Shown here: one piece after another, positions 33,847 to 41,621 of the stretch
Layout of the letters: every line of letters begins with the position of its first letter
Position numbering within the stretch: position 1 is the stretch's first letter
Source of the DNA: Arthrobacter gandavensis
Lineage (GTDB): Bacteria > Actinomycetota > Actinomycetes > Actinomycetales > Micrococcaceae
Assembly (NCBI RefSeq): GCF_009192735.1
Contig: NZ_VTFU01000001.1
Span: 682,001 to 746,000, forward strand
Direction: 5' to 3'
Length of the DNA: 64,000 nucleotides
Program-made: the position numbers and the translations under genes
The notes under the pieces: model-generated
What the model was told of the DNA's origin: nothing
The model's input: the letters and a program-made list of their open reading frames with translations, nothing else
The model's database searches: none

Positions 33847-34498
33847 ACATTTCCCTGACCTTCAGGATGTGAGAGCGCATCAGCTCCTCCAGTTCTTCTG
33901 CTTTGCCCTGCTCGATGAGATCAACCATCTTTAGGTGTTCCTCCGCCGAAGGGCTCAACTCGTTGCTTTCGACCAAAGCATTGAGCCCCAAGAGGCGGCT
34001 GTGAGAGCGCAAGTCGGCGACCAATTCAACGAGTCGGCGGTTTCCGCTGTAGTCCAGCAGCCGGAGATGGAACTCGCGATCAGCGTCCGTGTACCCGACG
34101 AGGTCTGCCGCTGATGCCCTGTCAACGATTTCCTGAGCCATCTCACGCAGCCGCGGCAAGTCCGCAGCGGGTACTTCGGACACGATGCTGCGCACGACCG
34201 GCGGTTCAAGCAGCAGCCTGATTGCCGCCATCTGGTCCAGATCTTCTTCCGATACCTCGGTAACGCGGAAGCCCTTGTTCGGCTCCACGGTGACCAGATT
34301 CTCCCGGACCAGATCCAGCATCGCCTCACGGACAGGTGTGGCCGAAACACCGAAACGAGCTCCCAGACTCGGCGCTGAATACACCACTCCGGGAACCATT
34401 TCTCCCGAAATAATGGCGGCGCGCAGAGCCCGCGCCACAGTCTCTCTCAGGTTGGTTTTCCTGATGACTTTAATCTGCGGCTGGTTCTCACTGGTCAT
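33824..34498 (-). CDS. GntR family regulator (FCD domain), probable hydroxyproline operon regulator
   Basis: 224 residues from ATG 34498 (GGAGAG upstream; earlier in-frame codons lack one). N-terminal winged helix LRETVARALRAAIISGEM through ATPVREAMLDLVRENLVTVEP, then an FCD ligand domain with metal-type His/Asp residues (DADREFHLRLLDYSGNRRLVEL, ESNELSPSAEEHLKMVDLI). It is convergent with the hydroxyproline operon. ATGTGACA in its own promoter is also in the inverted repeat at 26248, so it probably controls both and responds to hydroxyproline or an intermediate. Confidence 0.9.
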   Translation of the reverse strand: MTSENQPQIKVIRKTNLRETVARALRAAIISGEMVPGVVYSAPSLGARFGVSATPVREAMLDLVRENLVTVEPNKGFRVTEVSEEDLDQMAAIRLLLEPPVVRSIVSEVPAADLPRLREMAQEIVDRASAADLVGYTDADREFHLRLLDYSGNRRLVELVADLRSHSRLLGLNALVESNELSPSAEEHLKMVDLIEQGKAEELEELMRSHILKVREMWASPPAS

Positions 34499-34540
34499 GC
34501 GCTCTCCAACAAAAAGGTAAATGGGCTGATTTTCACAACC

Positions 34541-34548
34541 ATGTGACA
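34541..34548. promoter_or_regulatory. GntR autoregulatory half-site
   Basis: ATGTGACA, identical to the complement of TGTCACAT at 26254-26261, about 45 bp upstream of the GntR start. Confidence 0.4.
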
Positions 34549-34614
34549 CTCTACCGTCGGTTGGCAGCTGCGGTGAGACAGGGCGAAGCGAATGCGCAGG
34601 GGCTGCCCTCGTTC

Positions 34615-36465
34615 TCACCCTGAACGATGTGCGGGAAGCAGAGGCGCGGTTGACGTGTAGAGATGCCCGGTGGATGTCCTCGTCGTAACGTTGTGCCGGT
34701 TCTGCGGCCGCTGCACTCTTTCGCATTGTTCTTCGGCTTGCCCGGGCTGGAGCACTGACGTCTCTGCTTTCCAGCCGGGTGCTTCCTTGGCTTGGTTGCA
34801 GGCCTGGCACAGGCCCTGGATGTTATCGGCGCTGGTGGCGCCGCCGGCGTGGACGGGTTTGATGTGGTCGTAGTGCCGGATCGGTGCCCCGCACCAGGGT
34901 GTGCGGCAGACTTGGTCCCGGGCGGCGATCAGCCGGGCCAAACCGTGCGGCACCAGCCGTGCCCTGGAATCCATGGCGGTGAGCTGCCCGCTGGTTGGGG
35001 AAGTGTAGAGGCGGCGGAGCCAGACTTCGGTGTGCGGGTCCGGGCGCGGGGGTGGTGTTCCCCAGTTGCTCCAACCTGTTCTGCTGTCCCGGGCGTCTCT
35101 GCTGTCCCCGGTGTCATCTCTGTTGCCGTTGCCTCTGTTGCCACTGCTGCCGGTTCCGGGGTCCTGAGCGCTGTTCCGCGCAGCACGGCTTCGGGTGGCA
35201 TCATGGATTCGGGCGGCCTCAGCCTGGGTCGGCTGGGATCCGCGGATCAGGTCCCTGGCCCACTGCGCCGGAACCATTCCGTAACCGGCCAGCACCGCCG
35301 GCTCGGCCCCGTCGGGAACAAACGGGGCCTCCTGCCCGGCGGCGGCCGATTCCGCAGAAGCCAGAGGCTCTGGTTGTGTAGCGGGTGTGAAACCAGACGA
35401 GGCTCCGGGAATGACAACGGCCCCGGCCCGGCGGGTGTTCCGGTTCCCGCTCCAGCCGCTCCCGGCTGTCGGAACCAGAACAGCATCAGCGTCGTCCGAA
35501 GCGCCGTCCGGAGCGTCGTGCGGACCGGGGCCAGCTGCGGGACGGGTGTTTGTTGGGTCTGCGGGCAGGATTCCGTGCAGCAGGGCCTGGTCGGTCATGA
35601 TCAGCTGCACCTCGATCCGGGCATCCTCAGCCCGGGCCTGTCCGGTGGCCCGTTCCACGAACGTGTCGGCCATGATCTGGCCCTTCGTGCGCGGATCCCC
35701 GGCTGCCCGCACCCGGTCCGCTTCCCGGGTCAGTGCCGCATACACTCCCACCCCTTGGGTTACCGGCAGCAGCGCGGTCAGATACGTCATGGTGTCCGGT
35801 GCCGGACGGCAGGACACAAACCGTTCCGCAACAGCATGCGCGGCACGGTTGACCACCGCGTGCGGATCCAGGCCGTAGGACAGGGACTTGATCCTGGCGA
35901 TCAGCTTCCGGTCTCCGAGCTGTTCGAGCTCGGTCAGGTTCCCGGCGACCTGCCGGTCCACTTCCTGCCGGTCCGCCAGGGACAGGCACGCGGTCTCCCG
36001 GACCAGCAAGGTGGCCCGCCACTCACTGATCACCCCGGCCGAGAGCGCGGTCAGGGTGTGAGGCATTTCCGTGGTCAGGATCCGGGCCAAGCCGAGCAGT
36101 TTGCCTCCGTGATGCGGGGACTCCCGGCGGGCCAAAGCGATCTCGGCGGCCACACCCTTGCCCAGCTGCCCGGCTTTCAGCCCCGCGGCGGCCTGGGCAC
36201 GGCGGGTGCATGCGTCAAAGGCCGCAGCAGCGCGGGCCTGGGCGGCAGCAATAGCGCCTTTAAGGTCTTCGAGGGCACGGATTTCCTCGATCAACCGGAC
36301 GCGTTCCGCAGCCTCCAACTCCACGAGCATCCCGGCACCCGGAGCGACACCTGTGCCATCAACCGGGACGGCACCCGGCACGGCAGCCGGGACAGCACCC
36401 GGAGTGACACTCGGGGCAACCGGGCAGGCCGTTCCCCCGTCGTCGTTTTCCGTGGAGTAGTACAT
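34615..36465 (-). CDS. DUF222/HNH endonuclease signature protein (13E12 family)
   Basis: 616 residues. The N-terminal half is the actinobacterial DUF222 domain (VELEAAERVRLIEEIRALEDLKGAIAAAQARAAAAFD, LTALSAGVISEWRATLLVRETACLS). A long Gly/Asp/Arg-rich low-complexity linker (about 300-480) follows, then an HNH nuclease motif with zinc-type cysteines (CRTPWCGAPIRHYDHIKPVHAGG and GLCQACNQAKEAPGW). Members occur in many copies per actinobacterial genome and are often linked with mobile DNA, but their role is unproven. No mobile-element ends are visible around it. Confidence 0.88.
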   Translation of the reverse strand: MYYSTENDDGGTACPVAPSVTPGAVPAAVPGAVPVDGTGVAPGAGMLVELEAAERVRLIEEIRALEDLKGAIAAAQARAAAAFDACTRRAQAAAGLKAGQLGKGVAAEIALARRESPHHGGKLLGLARILTTEMPHTLTALSAGVISEWRATLLVRETACLSLADRQEVDRQVAGNLTELEQLGDRKLIARIKSLSYGLDPHAVVNRAAHAVAERFVSCRPAPDTMTYLTALLPVTQGVGVYAALTREADRVRAAGDPRTKGQIMADTFVERATGQARAEDARIEVQLIMTDQALLHGILPADPTNTRPAAGPGPHDAPDGASDDADAVLVPTAGSGWSGNRNTRRAGAVVIPGASSGFTPATQPEPLASAESAAAGQEAPFVPDGAEPAVLAGYGMVPAQWARDLIRGSQPTQAEAARIHDATRSRAARNSAQDPGTGSSGNRGNGNRDDTGDSRDARDSRTGWSNWGTPPPRPDPHTEVWLRRLYTSPTSGQLTAMDSRARLVPHGLARLIAARDQVCRTPWCGAPIRHYDHIKPVHAGGATSADNIQGLCQACNQAKEAPGWKAETSVLQPGQAEEQCERVQRPQNRHNVTTRTSTGHLYTSTAPLLPAHRSG

Positions 36466-36653
36466 GTCTTCTATTTTAGTGATCCAGGCCCTATTTTCCG
36501 GGGGTTATGCATACTGGTCCCATACTCGAATCCGGCCCGGATGCTACCGAATTGCCCAAGCAGACACCCGTCCGAGGATCCTGCTGAATCTGCGTTCCAT
36601 GCAGGAAGACTGTCATGCCGCCGTGCTGTGACGGACTCCTGCATAATGACGGG

Positions 36654-37064
36654 ATGGGGAAGAAATGGATCATAGGTTTACTAGTCGGGCTGCCTCTCAT
36701 TCTCGGTGCCGGCCTGCTGTATTCCTTTCTGCACCCCCAGCTAAACCTCACGCTCAAAGACGTCATGAACTCTGAATACGACGCGAAAGACGTCACGACC
36801 GAAGTGCGGGAGATGACCGAGGACGCCTGCGGGCAGCAGCTCAACTGCGTAGAGGCGTACAGCACGGCAGAGGCCAACTACTACCGCTTCAGGAGTCACG
36901 CCGCGGCAGCCGACTACGGGTCGACCCTGAAGGATGGCTTCAGCGTGAACTACTTCGTCATGGATTTCGACGGCAAGGACGCCTCCGTGCAGGACCAGGA
37001 GGCCGCAATGGTCCAGCTGGCCGGTATGTGGAACAGCCACGAGGGAGACTTCCCCAGCCGCTAA
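36654..37064 (+). CDS. Hypothetical membrane-anchored protein
   Basis: 136 residues from ATG 36654 (MGKKWIIG). One membrane segment at residues 5-24 is followed by an extracytoplasmic domain of about 110 residues with two cysteines (DACGQQLNC) spaced for a disulfide, and the end AMVQLAGMWNSHEGDF. No recognised family. It precedes the DUF4334 gene by 76 bp on the same strand. Confidence 0.65.
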   Translation: MGKKWIIGLLVGLPLILGAGLLYSFLHPQLNLTLKDVMNSEYDAKDVTTEVREMTEDACGQQLNCVEAYSTAEANYYRFRSHAAAADYGSTLKDGFSVNYFVMDFDGKDASVQDQEAAMVQLAGMWNSHEGDFPSR

Positions 37065-37140
37065 GGAACCGGCTAAGCAACCGACAGTCAGCAACTATGG
37101 CAGCACAGCCCACATCCCTTGCTCCAAGAAAGGAGACGAA

Positions 37141-37707
37141 ATGGGTGAACCCAACCAAGAGACGACGTCGGATCGGCTGCGCATCATGAGCCAGGGAACA
37201 ACCGCAACGGAGGCCCTGGCCTTCTTCGATTCCCTTCCTCCGGTGCAGCTTGAGGAGATGATGGGTTCCTGGAGCGGCGCCGAGGTGCCTACGGGGCACC
37301 GGCTCGACGGCGTCCTCGGCATCTTGGGGTGGCAGGGGAAGAGGTTCGACGGCGAGGATTCTGCCCGCCCGCTGGTGTTCCAAACGCACACTGGACGCGG
37401 GTTCGAAGTCAATCCCGGGCTGGTTCCCCTGAAACTGGCGCTGCGGTGCGCTCCACTGCTGCGTCGGCGTATTGCCGGCGGGATCGTGCGTCCGGTTTTG
37501 CAGCTGGCCCGGACTACCAGACCGAGGGCGCGGCTTCGCATGATGGAGTACCGCGGCACCGTATCGGCAACCATGGTTTACGACGCCCTGCCAGTCAATG
37601 ACGCCTTCCGCCGGGTCGACCCCAACACGCTGCTGGGAGCCATGGACATGCGTGAGCCCGGGCCTCCGTTTGTCTTTTCGCTCCACCGCATGGGTCCGCC
37701 CCAGTAG
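37141..37707 (+). CDS. GXWXG/DUF4334 domain protein
   Basis: 188 residues behind AAAGGAGACGAA. The N-terminal GXWXG domain has MMGSWSGAEVPTGHRLDGVL and LGWQGKRFDG; the C-terminal DUF4334 domain has RLRMMEYRGTVSATMVYD and ALPVNDAFRRVDPNTLLGAMDM. The two domains occur together in many actinobacteria without a known reaction; the small, probably beta-barrel build suggests binding of a lipophilic ligand. Confidence 0.85.
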   Translation: MGEPNQETTSDRLRIMSQGTTATEALAFFDSLPPVQLEEMMGSWSGAEVPTGHRLDGVLGILGWQGKRFDGEDSARPLVFQTHTGRGFEVNPGLVPLKLALRCAPLLRRRIAGGIVRPVLQLARTTRPRARLRMMEYRGTVSATMVYDALPVNDAFRRVDPNTLLGAMDMREPGPPFVFSLHRMGPPQ

Positions 37708-37756
37708 TCGGCTGGGAGGGAGAAGGGAACAGGCATTGCTCCAGCAGACCGGACCT

Positions 37757-38722
37757 GTGACAGTAACTCGGGTGAGTACGGAAACCTCGACAGCCCTTGC
37801 AGCGCGTCTCAGCGAAGCCGGCTGTGTGTTTGCCGAAGAAGAAGCTGCTCTGCTCATGAGCGAAGCCGGAACCATGCCAGCTCCGGGATACGCGGACCGC
37901 TTGGAGGAAATGGTTCAACGCCGCATCGCCGGCCATCCCTTGGAACAGATCCTGGGCTGGGCTGAGTTTTGCGGGTTACGGGTGCCAGTTGCCCCGGGCG
38001 TGTTCGTTCCCCGGCGGCGCACGGAACTGCTTGCCACGCATGCCGTCCAGCTCTTGGCCGCGATGACGGACTCGACAGCGGGAGCAGGCCAACTAGCGAA
38101 AACGGCCTCCACGGTTGTGGAGCTCTGCTGCGGCTCGGGTGCCGTCACCTTGGCCATCGCCGCACAAACTGCCGCGTCGCCCACACTGTTTGCCGTGGAT
38201 TTCCAACCAGAGGCAGTGGAGCGTGCCCGCTTGAGCCTCGACGGGGTGGCCACAGTCCTCGCCGGAGACTTGTTCTCGCCGCTGCCCGGGGAACTTCCCG
38301 GCCGGGTAGACATGGTTGTGGCAAATGCTCCCTATATACCCACCGCACAGCTGCCCACCCTGCCGCACGAGGCACGCGACTACGAACCGATGCTCACGCT
38401 CGACGGCGGCAGCGACGGTTTGGACGTGCTCCGCAGGATCATCTCCGCGGCCCCGCCATGGCTGCGCCCCGGCGGATACTTGTTGCTGGAATGCAGCCGG
38501 CAGCAGGCACAGACGGTACGACACATCTTGACGCTGCACGGGTTTACGCCCGAAATTGTGCGCAGGAAGGCCACTGACGCCACCATCGCCGTCGGGCGCC
38601 GGGAACTAGCCGCCGCGGATGCACCAGGTAGGGCGGCGTCACTTGGCACGGCGGAGTCACTTGGCACGGGGGAGTCACTTGGTACGGTGGAGCCACTTGG
38701 TACGGCGGCGTCACCGGAATAG
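37757..38722 (+). CDS. Putative protein N5-glutamine methyltransferase (PrmC/HemK-related)
   Basis: About 321 residues from GTG 37757 (GTG 37772 is an alternative). N-terminal helical domain (AARLSEAGCVFAEEEAALL, LEQILGWAEFCGLRVPVAPGVFVPRRRTELL), SAM loop VVELCCGSGAVTLAIA, acidic VDFQPEAVERAR and active loop VVANAPYIP. The usual PrmC NPPY is NAPY here, as in a PrmC-related actinobacterial subfamily, so release-factor methylation is unproven. The last 35 residues are an unusual five-fold six-residue repeat (SLGTAE type) that does not belong to the enzyme. Confidence 0.85.
   Translation: MTVTRVSTETSTALAARLSEAGCVFAEEEAALLMSEAGTMPAPGYADRLEEMVQRRIAGHPLEQILGWAEFCGLRVPVAPGVFVPRRRTELLATHAVQLLAAMTDSTAGAGQLAKTASTVVELCCGSGAVTLAIAAQTAASPTLFAVDFQPEAVERARLSLDGVATVLAGDLFSPLPGELPGRVDMVVANAPYIPTAQLPTLPHEARDYEPMLTLDGGSDGLDVLRRIISAAPPWLRPGGYLLLECSRQQAQTVRHILTLHGFTPEIVRRKATDATIAVGRRELAAADAPGRAASLGTAESLGTGESLGTVEPLGTAASPE
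38621..38710. repeat. 18-bp in-frame tandem repeat at the methyltransferase C-terminus
   Basis: Five consecutive 18-bp units; those at 38639, 38657 and 38675 differ by only one to three bases, those at 38621 and 38693 are more diverged. Each codes a six-residue unit such as ESLGTG. Confidence 0.9.
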
Positions 38723-38761
38723 GGGAAACTGGAGGTTCGCAAACTCCTAAGGTGGAACCAC

Positions 38762-39028
38762 TTGATCACTCTTCGTCAGGACAACGACGGCTTTGTCCGC
38801 ATGGACCGGCACTTCCCCAAGTCGGCATCCGTCAGCATCATTTTCACCGACGGAACCTCGGAACTTGTCACCGGTGAACGAATCAACAAGGCATACGACG
38901 ACGCTTTGGCTGACTACCGCAGCAAGAACGGTTTGGATGCGAAGGGGTTCAACCGCATCGCTAAGAAGCGGGTCCTGGACAACAATAAGATCAACTTTGT
39001 TCCGGTTCAGCCCGGAATCGGCCAGTAG
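38762..39028 (+). CDS. Small hypothetical protein
   Basis: 88 residues from TTG 38762, chosen because AAGGTGG lies 7 nt upstream. A short cytoplasmic protein with an apparent beta-strand front half (ASVSIIFTDGTSELVTGERI) and helical, basic rear (DDALADYRSKNGLDAKGFNRIAKKRVLD). No family recognised. It follows the methyltransferase gene by 39 bp and may be cotranscribed. Confidence 0.65.
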   Translation: MITLRQDNDGFVRMDRHFPKSASVSIIFTDGTSELVTGERINKAYDDALADYRSKNGLDAKGFNRIAKKRVLDNNKINFVPVQPGIGQ

Positions 39029-39041
39029 CACCAGCCACCCT

Positions 39042-41537
39042 TCACCGGTGTGATTCCTCCTCCACAGCTTCCTTCCCGGTGGCAGGAGACGGATCAGCCG
39101 TCACAGGTCCGTTCGCTGCGAGGTGGCCAGTGACAAGCCGGACCAGCTGCGGCACCACTGCGGAATGGAAGTAATGTCCCATTCCCGGAATGGTGACAAG
39201 CTGGGAACCTCGCACGGCAGCAGCGGTGGCCGCTCCCCCGCTGGGATGCACAATTGGGTCCCGGTCGCCGTGGATAACCAATGTTGGGGCGGTGATCCGG
39301 GCCAAGTCCCGGGTGCGGTCCTGCGATGCGTTAATGGCGCCGAGCTGCCGCGAACGCGCCCGTCCACCGTCCGGAAAGACGCCGCGGTCCCACGCCACTG
39401 ACGCAGCTTCGGTGTCAGCCGCCGTATCAGCGCGATTAGTGCGGCCGGCCAAGTGCCGCATCATGCTGACGCGGGCGCGAATGAACTCGTCGCGGGTGCG
39501 CGGCGGCCGGGCGGCAAAGCGCCGTTTTGTGGATAAGGCTGCCGCACCGGCTTTCCGTGCCCCGGTCGTGGAAATCATGGACGTCAGCGTCAGGGTGCGG
39601 TCCGGATAATGTGCGGCAACGGACTGCGCAATCATCCCGCCCAGCGACATGCCGACCATGTGGGAACGCGATATGCCCAAGTGTTCCAGCAGGGCAACAA
39701 TGTCCGCCGCCATGTCCTCCACGCGGTACGCACCGGGAACCGGGCGGCCCAGCGCCTGATCCAGCAGGCTGGGAATGGGCGTGGACATGCTGGTGGACCG
39801 GCCGGAGTCGCGGTTGTCAGGCAGGATCACGCGGTACCCGGCGGCAGCAAGGCCGTCAACAAAAGCGGCGGGCCAGGACGTCAGGTCCATCCCGAGACCG
39901 GAGATCAGAACTACCGGCTCGCCGTCGTCGGGCCCTTCCACCCGGTAACACATCCGCACCCCCGTCCCCAGGGTTGCGAAGCGGTCGGCGTGTGTGTTCG
40001 CCGCACGCCCGGCAGCGGGAGGCTTCCCCTCCGGCCCGTTGAACCGCAGGTGCTCATCAATCAGCGCACCCTTTTGCAGGTCCCTGCGGTCGGCCAGGAA
40101 ATTCATTGTCATCAGCCATGGTGCCTCGGTCCCCTGCCGCGGGAGCTTGGCCAGGCTGCGCTGGACATAGCCGGCCCCAAAGTCCAGCAGCGGACGGGTC
40201 TGGAGCCCTTCCGGCGTCACCGGGACCGCAGCTGTGTAGCCGTGATGGTCCATATGCGTGAGCAGCCGGGAAAACCAGTGGGCCAGGAGCCCAATCTTCA
40301 GCGTCCAGGAGGCATTGGTGTAGCCGATGGCAAAGGCCATGTTCGGAACGCCGCTGAGCATGACGCCGCGGTACGCCACCTGCCGGGGCAAGTCCACCGG
40401 CACTCCGTCAAGCCCCAGATCCATACCGCCCAGGAGCTGGATGGTGAACCCGGTGGCCGTGACGACGACGTCGGCCGGCACTTCCTGCCCCGAGTCCAGT
40501 GTGATTCCGCCGGAGTTAAACTCGACGGCCTCCCCGGTCACCATCTCAGCCTTGCCGCTTCGCAGGGCGGCAAAAAAATCACCGTCCGGAACCGCGCACA
40601 GCCGCTGATCCCAAGGACCGTAGGGAGGGTTCAGATGGGTGTCCGCGTCAAAACCCGGAGGAAGCACCTTACGTTGAATCGCCCGGATCGCCTTGCGCGA
40701 TGCCGCGGGCCAGCGCTGGCACACCGACCAGATCAAGCGCTGCCGGCGCGCGCTGACCTCGGCCATGATGCGTCCGGTTCGTTCAGGGCCGACGACGCCG
40801 CGCAGCCGGCGCGCGATTGGATCCTGCGCGGGGATCGGCAGGATATAGGTGGGGGTGCGCTGAACCATCGTCACCTGCGCGCCAAGATCAACCAGCGCCG
40901 GCACCAGCGTGACGGCCGTGGCGCCGCTGCCGATGACCGCAACCCGCTTGCCGTTCACATCCAGACCGTCGGGCCAATGCTGCGGATGCACCACCGGGCC
41001 TCGGAAACTGTCACGGTTGGGGAGTTCCGGTGTGAAGCCCTGGTCGTAGCGGTAATACCCGGCGGCGTTGAAAATCCAGCCGGCTGTCAGCTCCAGAAAC
41101 TCCCCGGTGCCAAAGGGCTCGGCGGGGGTATCCTGCCCCGCCCCGGGTGTCCGCGTGACCTCAACACGCACCTTCCAGTGGGAATCCCGGCTGGACCAGT
41201 CCGCCGAGACCACGCGGTGGTGATAACGGATGCGGCGGTCCACCCCGTACTCCGCGGCCGTTTCCTGCAGGTACCGCAGGATGCTTGGGCCGTCCGCGAT
41301 GGCCTTTTCCTCCAGCCATGGCCGGAAGTCGTAACCGAAGGTGTACAGGTCGGAGTCCGAGCGCACTCCCGGATACCGGAAGAGGTCCCAGGTTCCTCCC
41401 ACGCGGCCGCGGGATTCAAGGAGTGCGATGGATCGGCCGGGATGGTCTGTGAGCAGCCGGCAGGCAGCGCCTATTCCGCTCAGCCCGGCGCCGATGATCA
41501 GCACGTCCAGGTGTTCCAGGGTGTCTCCGGATGCCAT
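39042..41537 (-). CDS. Baeyer-Villiger-type flavin monooxygenase fused to an alpha/beta hydrolase
   Basis: 831 residues in one frame. Residues 1-505 are a flavin monooxygenase: FAD loop IIGAGLSGIGAA (14-25), the Baeyer-Villiger fingerprint FRGPVVHPQHWPD (178-190, FxGxxxHxxxWP) and NADPH loop VIGSGATAVTL (201-211). Residues about 525-825 are an alpha/beta hydrolase: oxyanion region VVLISGLGMDLTSWP, nucleophile Ser631 in GMSLGGMIA, acid Asp760 in HGDRDPIV and His788 in PGMGHYF. Such a protein could convert a ketone to an ester or lactone and hydrolyse it in one polypeptide. Substrate unknown; no catabolic genes adjoin. Confidence 0.92.
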   Translation of the reverse strand: MASGDTLEHLDVLIIGAGLSGIGAACRLLTDHPGRSIALLESRGRVGGTWDLFRYPGVRSDSDLYTFGYDFRPWLEEKAIADGPSILRYLQETAAEYGVDRRIRYHHRVVSADWSSRDSHWKVRVEVTRTPGAGQDTPAEPFGTGEFLELTAGWIFNAAGYYRYDQGFTPELPNRDSFRGPVVHPQHWPDGLDVNGKRVAVIGSGATAVTLVPALVDLGAQVTMVQRTPTYILPIPAQDPIARRLRGVVGPERTGRIMAEVSARRQRLIWSVCQRWPAASRKAIRAIQRKVLPPGFDADTHLNPPYGPWDQRLCAVPDGDFFAALRSGKAEMVTGEAVEFNSGGITLDSGQEVPADVVVTATGFTIQLLGGMDLGLDGVPVDLPRQVAYRGVMLSGVPNMAFAIGYTNASWTLKIGLLAHWFSRLLTHMDHHGYTAAVPVTPEGLQTRPLLDFGAGYVQRSLAKLPRQGTEAPWLMTMNFLADRRDLQKGALIDEHLRFNGPEGKPPAAGRAANTHADRFATLGTGVRMCYRVEGPDDGEPVVLISGLGMDLTSWPAAFVDGLAAAGYRVILPDNRDSGRSTSMSTPIPSLLDQALGRPVPGAYRVEDMAADIVALLEHLGISRSHMVGMSLGGMIAQSVAAHYPDRTLTLTSMISTTGARKAGAAALSTKRRFAARPPRTRDEFIRARVSMMRHLAGRTNRADTAADTEAASVAWDRGVFPDGGRARSRQLGAINASQDRTRDLARITAPTLVIHGDRDPIVHPSGGAATAAAVRGSQLVTIPGMGHYFHSAVVPQLVRLVTGHLAANGPVTADPSPATGKEAVEEESHR

Positions 41538-41621
41538 AATTGCTCCCCGCTGTTGTTTGCCGGCACGCCTTTATACCGCTGAAACCGAGACTAGCGGACC
41601 GGTCCGACATTCGATGCCCCC

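Noticed and set aside
34615-36465. DUF222/HNH gene as part of an insertion element
   Set aside because: No terminal repeats, target duplications or transposase are seen on either side.
34792-36675. 627-codon open frame on the plus strand
   Set aside because: Opposite the DUF222/HNH gene, which has clear family motifs; no protein-like features of its own.
39609-41582. 657-codon open frame on the plus strand
   Set aside because: It lies wholly opposite the monooxygenase/hydrolase fusion, has low-complexity Gly/Arg/Pro composition and no domain; a GC-rich shadow.
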